DNA of 64,000 nt. Source: Acephala macrosclerotiorum. Lineage: Eukaryota > Ascomycota > Leotiomycetes > Helotiales > Mollisiaceae. The position numbers were made by a program, and so were the translations under genes. Shown one piece after another: positions 20,750-32,772 of the stretch. The stretch covers positions 62,001 to 126,000 of the forward strand of contig MU119222.1 in the NCBI GenBank assembly GCA_014904845.1, read 5' to 3'. The notes below the pieces were generated by a model, which saw only the letters and a list, made by a program, of their open reading frames with translations, was not told the DNA's origin and did not search any database. Within the stretch, counting starts at the first letter, position 1; each line of letters opens with the position of its first letter.

Positions 20750-22534
20750 ATGAGACTCATCAACGTAAATACCTACGAAATTCAGGAGTTCATAGGCACG
20801 AACATCCCGCCCTACGCCATCCTATCGCATACCTGGGGCAGCGAGGAAGTGACATTGCAAGACTGGCAGGACACCTCACGGCGATCTCTGAAGGTCGGCT
20901 TTGCCAAAATCCAAGGGGCTTGCGATCGAGCTCGCGAAGATGGATACCGGTATGTCTGGGTCGACACCAACTGTATCGACAAAACCAGCAGCGCTGAGTT
21001 GTCTGAAGCTATCAACTCGATGTTTGCCTGGTATCGTGACGCCGGTTGTTGTTATGTATATCTAGCAGACGTTCCGGACGCAGCGTGGTGTCTCAACAGC
21101 GATGGAGGCAGCGATGGAGGTCTAGACAAGGACTTATTCTGTCGGAGCAAGTGGTTCACAAGAGGCTGGACCTTGCAGGAGCTACTAGCACCTGAGAATG
21201 TAGTCTTCTTCTCTCAGAACTGGAAACGGATTGGGACCAAGGTAGACTTTAAGACCGAGCTCTCACAGATAACTGGTATCGGTTCCGATTACCTCGTATG
21301 GTCACTGGAGTATCCCAAGGGACCCATCATCTGGGAAGCTAGTGTCGCAAAACGAATGTCGTGGATGTCGAAGCGGGTCACCACTCGCATCGAGGATTTA
21401 GCATACTGTATGCTCGGAATCTTCGATATAAATATTCCTCTTCTGTACGGCGAAGGACAAAATGCCTTCATTCGTTTGCAGGAGGAGATATTAAGAACCA
21501 CAGACGACCAGTCGATCTTCTGCTGGGAATGGGACATGTCCATTGTCACTACGGACTGGGCGAGTGTGCTGGCGCCATGCCCAGCTGTGTTCAAAAACTC
21601 AGGAGAATACTTCCCTAATATCCAGGGCAAGGATCCGAACGACGCGCCATTGCCATATAGCATTACTAACGTAGGCTTGTCTATACATCTGCCCTTAGTC
21701 CAGACTGCGCACTCGAGTCTTGTTCTTGCCGTTCTACAAGTCCGCCAACCGTTGGAACAGGCGACAAAAATCACCAGATTTCCGTACTTCGAGATATGCA
21801 TCCCGCTCGCGAAGGGGAGGATCTATCGTAGAGTTCCTTTTCCGACACAACCTTTGCCTTTGCACGTGGTTCTGTCGGGGATTGAGAATCATATCTATAT
21901 TGTCTCAAGGGCGAGAAGAGCAGAATGGCGTCGTGGCTCTGAATCCCTTCGCCATCTCTTTTATGATTGCATCGCGCCTAAATTCGATGCCGGGTTCTTA
22001 CTCACGTCCGAGACCACGAAAAATGAGCTTTTCAAAACTAACTTCGGTTATTGCACACCTGGTGTGGTTTTTGATATGCGCAAGAGCGTGCTGAGATTTT
22101 CCTTCGGACTTCGGACGACAGCCGAATCCTTTGAAGCCGGAATTTTCGACGTTGCGTTTGGTAGCCTTGAGAAGTTTGTGGTAATTCTGGCAATCAAATT
22201 ACGACAGGCGCCTGATGGCAGTCGTACCTTCAAATACTACTGCCAAGTTGTTCCTAGGCGGGTAGTATCACGGCATCGATTGGCAGGCTATGAGGATCTT
22301 GTACAGGAGGCCGAAGGCAAAATAATGGATATGGAGCAGGATATCGACTTCTCTAGTGGTAGCGACGGCGACGGGGCCGTGTCACTAGGCAACATGGTCG
22401 ATTACTCGTCTTCTCACAATGTAAATACACGCCAATTTGTGAGAGTCGTCTATATCATGGCCCGGGATAGGCTCGTATCTGGTGTGCGGAAGCAGTATGC
22501 GGGATTCTCTACACCGTTGTTCGGGGATCAATGA
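20750..22534 (+). CDS. HET-domain heterokaryon-incompatibility-type protein
   Basis: A single exon of 594 residues. The start MRLINVNTYEIQEF at 20750 matches the usual opening of this family, so the longer upstream frame is not used. The HET domain has its three hallmark blocks: YAILSHTWG (about 22-30), YVWVDTNCIDK and RGWTLQELLAP. The following conserved region (RIEDLAYCMLGIFDINIPLL, then YGEG) ends the N-terminal half. The C-terminal half is divergent, with no ankyrin, NACHT or WD repeats. HET domains trigger programmed cell death in non-self recognition between fungal individuals. Whether this copy is active in that role cannot be told from sequence. Confidence 0.92.
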   Translation: MRLINVNTYEIQEFIGTNIPPYAILSHTWGSEEVTLQDWQDTSRRSLKVGFAKIQGACDRAREDGYRYVWVDTNCIDKTSSAELSEAINSMFAWYRDAGCCYVYLADVPDAAWCLNSDGGSDGGLDKDLFCRSKWFTRGWTLQELLAPENVVFFSQNWKRIGTKVDFKTELSQITGIGSDYLVWSLEYPKGPIIWEASVAKRMSWMSKRVTTRIEDLAYCMLGIFDINIPLLYGEGQNAFIRLQEEILRTTDDQSIFCWEWDMSIVTTDWASVLAPCPAVFKNSGEYFPNIQGKDPNDAPLPYSITNVGLSIHLPLVQTAHSSLVLAVLQVRQPLEQATKITRFPYFEICIPLAKGRIYRRVPFPTQPLPLHVVLSGIENHIYIVSRARRAEWRRGSESLRHLFYDCIAPKFDAGFLLTSETTKNELFKTNFGYCTPGVVFDMRKSVLRFSFGLRTTAESFEAGIFDVAFGSLEKFVVILAIKLRQAPDGSRTFKYYCQVVPRRVVSRHRLAGYEDLVQEAEGKIMDMEQDIDFSSGSDGDGAVSLGNMVDYSSSHNVNTRQFVRVVYIMARDRLVSGVRKQYAGFSTPLFGDQ

Positions 22535-23295
22535 CTGTCGCCCGCTTTGTTTTGGAAATGGGTGTGGCCGGCGACAGAACCGCAAACGATAAATGTATTG
22601 GCCGCCACTCCCTAGCGGAGTAGACAATGGAATAGTAAATCGAGTTGTGCTACGACAGAGTGCCTGTAAAACATACATTGAATGCTCGGGAAAGGGAAAC
22701 AGTTTGATACACGAGATCTTGCTCTGTTTGGCTTCGAAAGTGAAGCATATAATGTGCTTTTTAGAGAGAAGAACACTTGTTCTTGGCATCATGATGTCAT
22801 GAAAGCTACACTGGATTGTGTTCCAACCAAAGTAGACTGTTCAAATTGAGCGACATCTTGCCGAATTACACAGGAAGTTTGGTATTGATACTAGAGAGGT
22901 GGTGAAAGTAACGGGCTGGAAAAACTCGGCTCCTCACCTCACTCACACCAAGACGCATTGGGTTGTGGAGTAAATCCGGGAAGATCTCCATCTCTCGAAC
23001 TTCTCCTTTTCCTACCTAGTACTTTCTAGAGACCAAGCACAAACATGACTTCGTTTTGTTCTTTTCAAAGACTGCAATGAGTCTACTCTCGTCTAGCGGT
23101 ACTTCCTGGTCTTGTGGAAAGCCCTCGGGACAATTGGTTAGGATGCAGATCCCCCTCTCTCGTGCCGAGGCTTAGCTCGCGTCAACGCGACATCAACTTC
23201 GACATCGACATTGAAATCTTCTACAATCGCATCACCCCTTCATCTCTCGTAAGCACCATTTGGAGAAAATCGTAATACAGTAATTAGTAGAAACC
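22535..23295. other. Intergenic, promoter of acyl-CoA dehydrogenase gene
   Basis: No gene recognised. A tRNA-like string near 23.1 kb lacks a B box. Confidence 0.5.
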
Positions 23296-24898
23296 ATGTC
23301 GATTCCAGCCGCAAAGCTCAAAGATTCTCCCTCCTCGAAGGGAATACCATATCCTCCCTTCGGGTGTCAAACCCCGTACGCTGAGCCGCTCTGGTACAGT
23401 CGGAACGTATCTCCCCACTACAATGAATCTCACCGCAAGCTTCGAGCAGCGGTCCGGAGATATGTAGACGATGAGATCCTTCCATATGCATTTGAATGGG
23501 AGTCAGCAGGACAGGTTCCAGACAAGGTATGGGCACGTGATAGCCCCTTTTTCATCTCATGCTGACGAGAATTGAAGGCATTCAAAAGGCATGTGGAGAT
23601 GGGATATGTTGGACTTGTCACTAGACTCTCAAATATCCGCGTTCCGGGTGATATCCCGTTTGAGGAGTGGGATTCGTGGCATACGTTGATTGTGAATGAT
23701 GAACTGTCACGCTTGGTATGGTTATGACCGAACAGAACTTCTAGACAAGAGACTGATATGACCAGGGCTATACTGGAGTACTTTGGGGTCTTGGAGGTGG
23801 GAACAGCATTGGCGTTCCTCCCATTGTAAATTTCGGCACTCAGGCTCAGAAAGACAAGTTCCTCCCTGGTGTTGCGAATGGCAGTATACGATTCTGTCTT
23901 GGAATCACGGAGCCTGATGGTAGGTATCCTCTCCTTTCGCCCATGTAACTGTACTGATTGGAGATAGCTGGATCCGATGTTGCCAATATCAAAACCACCG
24001 CTGTACGGAAAGGCAACCACTACGTTGTCAATGGCTCGAAGAAATGGATCACCAACGCGATCTGGGCCGATTATGTGACGGCAGCTGTCCGTACAGGAGG
24101 TCCAGGTGCTTCTGGCATCTCCCTCCTGATCATTCCGTTGAAAGTTGAAGGTGTTACTACACGGCAGATGCACAACTCAGGTGTTGGTGCTTCTGGAAGC
24201 ACCTTCATCACTTTCGACGATGTCCTCGTTCCAGTAGAAAATCTGATCCATAAGGAAAACCGCGGCTTCGAAGTAATCATGTCCAACTTCAATGCTGAGA
24301 GAAAAGGAATCGCTACCCAGTCCATCCGACTCAGCAGAGTCTGTTGCGAGGATGCTTGGAAGCACGCTTGTACTAGAGAAACTTTTGGGCATAAGTTGAT
24401 TGAGAATCCGATCATCAGGGCGAAATTCGTGAAGATGGGGAGAATGATCGAGCCAGCGCAAGCCTTTCTTGAGCAGTTGACTTGGCTTATTGAACTTAGT
24501 CGGAAGAATGGAGGGAAGGAAGATGCTGTTAGAATAGGTGGGATGACTGCGATGTTGAAAGTTGTTAGCACGCGATGCCTTGAAAAGTGCGTAAGAGAAG
24601 CGCAGCAGATAATGGGTGGTTTGGGGTATGCGAGAGGAGGAAAAGGGGGCAGGTACGTGAAGTCTCTTCAGTTCTCCTCGAAAAGATGGTAATGAGTTCG
24701 CAGAATAGAAGCTATCTCGAGAGATGTGAGGGTTATGGCAGTTGGTGAGTTCTGTTTTCTCCCTTTCTTGACCTGCTATGAAGTCGTAGATGCTTACAAC
24801 ATTCAGGAGGTGGAAGCGAGGAAATCATGAGCGAGTTGGCTATCCGTGAGGAAGCAAAGGATCTCCGAAAATATGCAAGTGCAAAGGGGAAGTTGTGA
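23296..24898 (+). CDS. Acyl-CoA dehydrogenase family protein
   Basis: Six exons: 23296-23526, 23578-23715, 23766-23919, 23968-24652, 24704-24744 and 24807-24898, giving 446 residues in phase. Recognisable blocks are FCLGITEPDAGSDVANIKT (FAD-binding signature region), GSKKWITNAIWADY, NFNAERKGIATQSIRLSRV and the C-terminal RDVRVMAVGGGSEEIM. Family members remove two hydrogens from acyl-CoA thioesters using FAD. The GGGSEEIM ending and the early IPYPPFGCQTPYAEPLWYS segment suit the fungal long-chain or AidB-related branch rather than classical mitochondrial enzymes. No clear targeting peptide is seen. The C-terminus KGKL is not a peroxisomal PTS1. Confidence 0.88.
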
Positions 24899-26961
24899 AT
24901 TGCCCGCAGCCGCTTCAACAAGCATCCATATGCTATCAACACAATCACCCAAAACCGTTTGTCACAATGATTCCGTCCATAAACTTTGGTCCTACATTTG
25001 CAACACCCTTTTGTGATAATGCACACCTGTACCGTTTTCTACTTGCTGGCTCGAAGCGAAGTCATCTGATTCACGGTCTTCTAATTCTTCTCCTGCCATT
25101 CTTGGCAAGGTGGTTGCTGCATTCAATCCCCTCACCCCACTTTTCTCACGTTTGCATTCGTGGCTCCGTTCCTGCATTCGTCCCAGCAATCCAGTATCTC
25201 GTCCAGCATCACAATCCTTCATTCAATTCCAACACGTCACTTCTAAATCGGTTTGGAAACTATAATCTGCTCAATTCCGACAACGAGGTTCGCAGACCGA
25301 GGGATGTTTGCATCCTTGTAATAATCCCGACTTCAACAGCGCATGATAGAATTGAGTTTCGTTGTAACCTTGTAGCCTCGTAACGCCGTGTGTGCCAGAT
25401 TAGGGGTATTGCTGTCAGGAAACGGCGATAGCGCGTTCAACCACTATCTCTATCCTAGCAAGCTGCAGGAACGAGGTTAGGGAGTCGTGGTTCACGCCAC
25501 AACACGAGGGATGGCGAAACACAACGTTCGTGGGTGGCCGTTGGAGGAAGGTTTTCTTCAACTTTCTCTCCGAAAGCCTTCCTCGAGAGTCACGGCGTTG
25601 GTGGCTTCTTCTCCCGTGCCACAGCCAAGATCCCAAAATTTCCAACTGACAGTTCAGGTGCTCGGTCAACGCCCCGAGAACGCCTCAATCGGAAGGTGAT
25701 AGTCAACAAAGTTCTTCTGGATGATTCCTGAATCGAGTCACATTTCGGCTTCAAAAATGTGGTGGCTTTTGCACTATCGCTAAAGAGTTAAGAAAGACAC
25801 CCCTAGCTAGTGAAGCTAATTAACTCGCTCATTTGAGTCATATCGGGCACAATCTTGGGGAGAAGCGGCAGCCGCCCTGCTAACAGCACGCCTTCCCAGG
25901 ACGAACTGGATTCCCGAACGATCCAGCTCCGACCTGGCCCGTGCCCGGCAGACAACCAGCTCACGATACCCGCAAAGGAAAATTGCAACGAGAGCATCCA
26001 AACCCTGGAACCCAAGAACAGGAGAGCGCCTCTTCGGCTATTTTCCAGCCTTCCGTTGAGACCCTGAACCCTGGAAAACCTTCAACAAGAACAGTTGGAT
26101 CGAGAATAGCGCACAGATGAAAGGTTGTGCCGAAACCATGGGTTATTTCAAAGCTTTGGTCTATTGTTTAGAGCGGAGAAATTCAAATCCGTGGTCAGGA
26201 AGTACCTCGTACTAGTCTGATACCAAACTTTCAGAGTTTAAAAAGTGGACACAATTCTGTAGGATTGTGTTGATAGCTGACAATCAAACCTTTTCCTAGC
26301 AGCATGTTCTTACCTCGGTTGTATGCCCCAAACGAGAAGGGCCAAGGTGCTGTCGAAACTTCTGAGATTTTGGAGAACAGACAGATACTTACATGCCACG
26401 GTCGACCCGACAGATACTTGACAGCGAAAATTAATGTCTAATCCTATGGCCATCCATCCAGCATAACGTCCAGTCATTGATGAACCGGGCCACTAAGCGT
26501 GAACCACCCAAGATCTTGGTATCCTGTTGATCCAACCGAGGCAAAGGCCAGTCGATCGCGACTTTCACGAGGACCCTTTCGAAAAAGGGTTGAAACTCAA
26601 AATTATTGACCTGAAGAATTCGTATGGAAAGTTTAAATGTGTTCACTCGAGATCGGGAAAGCTGTCACATTGACAAATCTTGCATTGGAAAAAGCATATT
26701 TGAAGTCAAGCCAATAACGAGTGGATTCTCCCCAGATTCTCTCCATGGGGCTAAGAATTTTGAGACAGGCGGTGTAGCGAAAGTCCCACATTGCGAACAT
26801 CCCAAGCCCGAAGCGAGCACTCCCGTCGGTATCAGTGCGAGCCCGAACCGAAAACTCTGTTCTCGAAAGGATGGCAGAGGAAGGAAGTTGCTATTCCGGC
26901 GCTGCTGCATTCTTGAAGAGGACGGTATCGCCGCAGCTACCAGCAGCCACACTTTTTCACT
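24899..26961. other. Gene-poor region, no supported gene
   Basis: About 2 kb with many short overlapping frames on both strands (for example 26624-27187) but no family resemblance. I see no gene here. It runs into the cluster of small inverted-repeat elements. Confidence 0.45.
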
Positions 26962-27239
26962 ACTATCCCCCCCCTGCGCAAAGGAAGGTGGAGACGTTTT
27001 GCCAGGGGCCTCGACAAATAGCACCCTCTCTCTCAGTCTTCTTGAACTTTCTATGGGCACCCTTGCTTTGATACACAGACCAACCTTTGCTCTGTGTTGG
27101 AGACTAGCAAGGACTAAAGCTACCCCTTGCCTTGATATTCTTGTCTGTGCGAGGTGGCTCACCAGGCTTATAGCCACTCAGAATTAGCGATTCTTGGAAA
27201 ACGTCTCCACCTTCCTTTGCGCAGGGGGGGGGATAGTAG
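26962..27239. mobile_element. 278-bp element with 39-42-bp terminal inverted repeats (family 2)
   Basis: The left end 26962-27000 reads CTACTATC, a run of eight C, TGCGCAAAGGAAGG, then TGGAGACGTTTT. The right end 27198-27239 is its near-perfect reverse complement with nine G. There is no coding capacity across the interior. I see no clear target-site duplication. It is probably a MITE or a solo inverted-repeat remnant, and the only copy in the window. Confidence 0.75.
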
Positions 27240-27300
27240 GTGTTGTGGGATTTTAAATGGACGCTGTTTACGTGTCGTCCGAACCGCCCCATGATTCAAC

Positions 27301-27473
27301 GCATACTACCTACAGGGCCTTTTAATTGCTAAGCGAGAGAAAATACGTCCAAATCCAGTCGAAATTCCGAGTGGTCTGCCCAATCACCTGTCCAGATCTT
27401 CTTTTTTTGGTCTGTAATTGGGTAATCTGGGTGGCGACGTTTTAACAATTAAAAGGGCCTGTACGTAGTACGC
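27301..27473. mobile_element. Short inverted-repeat element, family 1, copy B
   Basis: Terminal inverted repeats of about 28 bp: GCATACTACCTACAGGGC on the left against GCGTACTACGTACAGGCC reversed from the right, both continuing CTTTTAATTG. The interior is closely related to copy D at 55661-55830, sharing AGATACGTCC-like, GGTCT.CCCAATCACCTGTC and GCAATTGGGTAATCTGGG-like blocks. Non-coding. Confidence 0.85.
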
Positions 27474-27871
27474 TAAGCGATCTTCAGATGGACTTAATCT
27501 CTGTGCGGGGGTTTGGTGCCTCTCGCTGATCTGTGGTGACGGCAGAGCTCTGGGGGCCCTGGTTCTCGCTTGGCTTAACCTAACCCCTTGAAAGTATTGG
27601 GTACTTTCCATCCCGCTTGCAACGCACTCAGTCACCCTCACATACAAGGTACTCGATACGGAGGGCCATACCTATTCAAGATCACCAGATCATCCCACCG
27701 AACTCTTAGCTCTTTACGCCACAACGGATGATTGCCCAAACACAGTTCCTGGCGATACAGCGTCCTAACGTCATGCAGGTGTCAGAATGGACAGGATTGG
27801 AGAATTGAAGCACGTCTCTCACATCGCGAAAGTCAATGTTAGATTAAGGCTTTACCAGTGATGTATGAGGC
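27474..27871. other. Spacer between two MITE copies
   Basis: About 400 bp with no gene seen. The minus-strand frame 27384-27647 overlaps copy B and is not supported. Confidence 0.5.
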
Positions 27872-28035
27872 CTACTACCTACAGGGCGTTTTAAATGTTA
27901 ATTCTGAGGTGATTGTACCCTTGTCTCCAAGGGATGGCGAGACCAATCAACTCTCCACGATTCACGGTATTTTGCTACATTTAGTTAAGTACTGGCCTGT
28001 GATCATTAGCATTTATTATAGCCTGTACGTAGTAG
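27872..28035. mobile_element. Short inverted-repeat element, family 1, copy C
   Basis: Ends CTACTACCTACAGGGCGTTT on the left and CTACTACGTACAGGCTAT reversed from the right. The interior matches copy A at 14162-14314 (read in reverse) and has the same termini as copies B and D. Non-coding, 164 bp. Confidence 0.8.
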
Positions 28036-28228
28036 TTCGTCCCTGTACTTGTCCTGCAGGAAGAATCCTTACTGGTAGACCAGTATCGTAGGAGAGTCTC
28101 ACAATGTTTCTCTTGGGACTCCTGATCGTGATATAGATGGAAGGTTCGTCCCAAGAACGTGGATTTGAAGATCCTTTTGGAACTCAAAGTATCTCTTCTT
28201 CAACGTTACTCCTTGAACTTCATGAATC

Positions 28229-29705
28229 ATGGCGTCAGCAGCAACAGATGGACCGGTGGACAGAAGTCGGCAGAAGGTTCTGGTAGTTGTGACTGTCATC
28301 TTCACATTCTTTAGCAGTATGCCAACATCGCTAACAGAGAAATCGGATTGCTGACAAGCTGTACAGCTCTTGCTTTTGTTCTTAGATTGATAGGAAGATT
28401 CGTTATCACGAGAAAGCTTGGTGCTGACGATTGGCTCATGGTTGCTGGAATGGTCAGTGCTCTGCAAGGCAGTATTTGTGACGATCCGGCTTACACTTCC
28501 TAGACCTTCATTTATGGCTACCTCTTTGAAATATGCTATGGGATTAAAGACAACTTTGGACTGCACGGATCGGACGATTCCCTTGATCAGATGGTCCGCC
28601 TTCTTCAAGTATGTAAAGAAGCTTCTGAAGGCCCTTGCTTGTCTAACATTCATCAGCTCGTTTATGCCATTCAACTTACTTACAACACCATCATCTATCT
28701 TGTAAAGATCTCTATTGTTACATTCTACCTTCGACTAGGTAAGAAGACAATGCCTGTAATTAACGTACTTAGAGTGCTAACTGTATTTTCAAATAGCGAC
28801 TATAGACATTGGACTCCGAAAAGCGTCCTGGGCAACCATTATATTTTTAACACTATTCTGGCTTGCTAGTCAGATCACAACCACCTTGCAATGCTTGCCT
28901 ATACAGAGCAATTGGGACTTGGTAGGAAAGTACACGAAGAAGTGCATCAACACCGAGGCGTACTTTTATGGTAACACAGGCCGATCAGACCTTCCAGAGA
29001 ACTAAAAGCTGATGGCTGCATTTAGTGATTGCGGTTGTAAACATTATATTAGACCTTGTCATTCTGGCGCTTCCAATTAGAACTCTTAAAGATATTAAGA
29101 GAGGTACCAGAGACAAGATTGTCTTGTTTGTGCTTTTTGGTGTCGGAGGGTTCTCCTGTATTTCGAGGTTTGTTGCTTCAGTGCGCTCTGGAGGAGCAAT
29201 TAGCTGATCTATCCGCAGTATTATTCGACTCTACACTATCAAGGTCTTCACAGACTCCAAGGATCCCTTCTGGGACAGTGTTCCGATCAACATCTGGTCC
29301 ATGGTCGAAATCAATGTGGCAGTGGTCTGCGCTTCAGTTCCAGGTAAGAGATCTTCGTGATTGTAGATACGCGAAATGCTGATCGATCTTTTAGCAATGA
29401 AACCTCTCTTCACGAAGTCGATCCGCGATCGCGCTGCAACCTCAAGAACACGACACACCTACGGCCACCAGATGATGCCCCTGAGCGGCGAAGAAAGGAG
29501 CGGAAGCGGTCTTCGATCCGGCAAATTCAAGGAGAGAAAGGAGCCTACATATTCTGCGCATGCTACAGGTGGTACTACACTGGGAGGAAGTGAGGAACAT
29601 ATCGTCAACAAGCTTGGAGGAATCGAGTACGAAAGGGAATTCACGGTTGAGGAATCATACATCGGGTCATCAAAGGTTCTACCGAAAGGTAAATCGGAGC
29701 CATAG
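28229..29705 (+). CDS. Rhodopsin-domain (Pth11-like) seven-helix integral membrane protein
   Basis: Eight exons: 28229-28316, 28367-28452, 28504-28608, 28657-28738, 28797-28970, 29026-29167, 29219-29343 and 29395-29705, giving 370 residues in phase. Diagnostic blocks are RFVITRKLGADDWLMVAG after helix 1, NTIIYLVKISIVTFYLRL, NIILDLVILALPI and the segment SIIRLYTIKVFTDSKDP followed by FWDSVPINIWSMVEINVAV. These define the fungal rhodopsin-like integral membrane domain. About seven hydrophobic helices lie in the first 275 residues and a charged cytosolic tail follows. There is no CFEM domain, unlike the classic Pth11. Relatives are G-protein-coupled-receptor-like surface sensors, often in large rapidly evolving families. 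The ligand is unknown. Confidence 0.88.
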
Positions 29706-30739
29706 AGGCACAGCCATCCGAACTTGCAGTACTAATGATGCCCGTTTCGGGCGAGGCGAAGTTGACAAAGAACCATCTGTTCATGTACATAGTTCAAACA
29801 AAATGTATGATTGGATCTTATACTCATCATCTGAATTATTGCCAGACAGCCAGATAGAGCACGAATCTGGTTGAACACTTTGATCCGCTGCAATGAAATC
29901 CACGAAGGGACGCCTCGACCGATTCCCGAATCCCAAAACCACGGAACGACTCGTAAACTCTCCTCAGCCTAAAACTGCACAAAAAAACACACCTACCAAA
30001 TCCATCCGGTTAAATTACAAGGTCGCGGCATGAGACGATAGGGTAACTAACCGCTTTGGGTGGCCGCGGGGGCGTGGAGAATCCTGGGACTTCCAAATGC
30101 CTTCCAGAAAGGCATGGCGCAAGTTCCGGGTCTTCCTTCCTCCAAAACTCCCTAAAAGTCCCTAAAGGTATACATCCCCGAGCCGTGATGAAGCAGCCAC
30201 AGGCACTAGTGTCCGTTAACCCATGCGTTCGCACCCTTGACGTGTTAACGCAACTCAATTGTCCTGCGCCAATAAAACAGCCCAAGGCGCAAACCACACC
30301 AAAAACCCAACTGCCGACTCCAGGTCCTCAACCAATAAAGACATGCATCGTGTAGTCGAAACTTCATCTCTGGAATTGAACGAAATTTAGGAGTGGATGA
30401 ATACCTAGACTCCCTGTCGATAATGTACGTTTTGCTGCATATTGCCAATGGATGATCCTTGAGAGACTTACGTGCGACCGTGCAGCCATGCATTTCTCTT
30501 CCCTGCTCGAAGCGTGGTAATGCTGACCGATGCTGCAAACCTTCGAATATATAGCTTTAGATGGACGGTCTGCTTCTGTTCTTGCGTCCCTCCAGCCATA
30601 CTTTTATACTCTGCTTTTGGCTTGCTGCCATTTTTCATTCCTCGTATTAATTTGTCGGGTAAAGTAGGTAGCACTACCACACCTGAGAGGGCATCTCGGC
30701 AGTAAGAACTTCACGGGTTTGAAGCGGAAACGAGAAGAT
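29706..30739. other. Intergenic, promoter of the MFS exporter
   Basis: About 1 kb between two plus-strand genes. Overlapping short frames at 30010-30355 on both strands lack motifs. No gene seen. Confidence 0.5.
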
Positions 30740-32772
30740 ATGGAGAACAAGACTGAGGATAGACCAGAGGAGATTCTGCCGTCGGAGAAAGGGCTTGAGG
30801 CTACGAACACTGAGACTACTCCTCCACCTTCAACTCCATCTGATGGAGTCGATTCCGAGCACAGAGTCGGCCACCAGAGCGATGACGATATTCATATCGA
30901 CTTGAGCTGGAGGTCATGGGTTGTGGTTTTCATCTCATGTTTCGCGTATGTTCCCCGGGATAAACAAAACATTCTCTGGGAAGCAAGAGCTAACATTGGA
31001 CAGTGTGATGGCACAAGTCTTCGTCGTCGTCGGTGCCAGTAACGTCATTGCCTTCATCATCCGAGACCTTGGTGAACCAGCACTTGTTGGCTGGATTATC
31101 CAGGTATGTACCTCCTCTTGAGCACGACGGAACTGTTTCTGACAATTGATAGGGCCCTCTGCTCGTTCAAGCAACTCTCTCGCCTATCATGGGTCGTATC
31201 TCAGACACCGTTGATCGACGGTATCTTGCCTCGATTCCTCCGATTATCGCTTTTGTCGGAGCTGTAGTATCAGCAAAAGCGACGACCATGTCGACTTTGA
31301 TTGGAGGCGGTATTCTCATTGGTTTCACTCTTGCAACCATTTCGATTGTGCAAGCCATTCCATCTGAAGTTCTCCCCATGAAGTACCGACCATTGGCCAA
31401 CGGATTCGCTTTCGTTGCCGGATCTCTTGGTGGACTGTAAGTTTCCGTACTCCTTGTATCCCGTGTGAGGCACTGACAAAACTCCAGCATCGGAGTTCTC
31501 GGAGGTGGTGGTCTCACCAACGCCAGTATCAATGGATGGAGGGGAATTTACTGGATGCAAGCAGCTTTCCATATCGTCACTTCAATCAGTCTCCTCGCAT
31601 TCTATTGGCCGAAGAAGCCAGTCGGTCGCTCGACCCTCAGCACAGGAGCGATGCTTTGGTCTTTCGATCCAATTGGTTCCTTCTTGTTCATCAGCAGTGC
31701 TACTCTCCTGTTGCTCGGTTTGGACTGGGCTGGAGGAAGCTACGCATGGCACGACGCTCACGTTGCGGCTACATTGGGAGTCGGTGGTGGTCTCCTCGTG
31801 ATGTTCTGCCTGTATGAGTGGAAGGGGAGAGACGATGGTTTGGTGCCCCACGTGTACTTCAAGGGAAGTCCAAACTTCATCCTTTCGGTCTTTGCGTTCG
31901 CAGTTGAAGGGTAAGTCAGTTCAGTCAGGTGAGAAAAGCAACTTGCTAACAATTCGATAGATGGATTTTCTTCTCAGCAGTCAATAGTGTCACAACTCAA
32001 ATCGTGCTCAACCTAGGGTTTGAGAGTTCCGCTTGGAAGATCTCTATTCGCCAGCTCAGTTTCAACCTTGTGAACATCTTCGCTTGCATTCCCCTCACGT
32101 AAGATTTCCCTTCCAGACTCATGACTGCAGAAATTGACTTGTAACAGATGGTATGCAACAAAGTACAAGGATATGAAGGTTCCCCTCCTCTTCACTTTCA
32201 CTCTTTTCCTCATCGTCTGCATCTGCTACTCCACCATCACTCCGGCTATGAACCACGCTCAAATCGGCTACAACGTCATCTCTGCAATCGGACAAGCAGG
32301 ACCACTCACCTTCCTCGTCGCTCTCGTACAATTCACGGCGCCTCACGCATATCTCGCCAACGCAACTGGTCTCGCCTTCTCAGCTCGTGCCATCGGTGGT
32401 GCTTTCGGGTCAGCCGTTGTTGATGTGATCATCAACAACAAGCTGTCTTCCACCTATGCTTCCCAGGTTTCAGCCGCTGCCATCGGAGCCGGTCTTCCAG
32501 CCACCTCGATTGCCGCTCTTCTCACTGCTTTTGGAACCGGTGCAGGCTTTGACGAGATCCCAGGGATCACGGATGCTATCCTTGGTGCTGCATCGGACGC
32601 CAGCCATCATGCATATGCCGCAGCGTACAGACTCGCGTGGGCATCCATCATTCCGTTCGTTGTCTTGGCCATCGTTGCTGTTGCGTGCTTGAAGGGAGTG
32701 AAGGAGTTGATGACTGAGCATGTCGATGCTACCGTTGAGCGTGTTCACTTGAATGAAGACACCAAGGCTTAG
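30740..32772 (+). CDS. MFS exporter, TRI12-type (DHA2, 14 helices)
   Basis: Six exons: 30740-30945, 31004-31103, 31153-31436, 31488-31910, 31961-32098 and 32148-32772, giving 591 residues. The start at 30740 opens a charged cytosolic tail of about 55 residues before the first helix (SWVVVFISCFA). Typical blocks are LVGWIIQGPLLVQATLSPIM, MGRISDTVDRRYL (the helix 2-3 loop) and EVLPMKYRPLANGFAF, with ARAIGGAFGSAVVD near the end. It resembles the TRI12 / siderophore-type branch of fungal proton-driven exporters. The cargo cannot be inferred; members move toxins, siderophores or drugs. No biosynthetic genes adjoin it. Confidence 0.88.

Noticed and set aside
23094..23180. tRNA-like string
   Set aside because: An A-box-like piece is present but no B box or matching acceptor stem.
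26624..27187. 187-codon plus-strand frame
   Set aside because: Ends inside the inverted-repeat element, has an equally long antisense frame, and shows no motif.
30740..32772. TRI12-type pump as part of a toxin cluster
   Set aside because: No terpene synthase, PKS, NRPS or P450 gene lies nearby; only the transporter family name suggests it.
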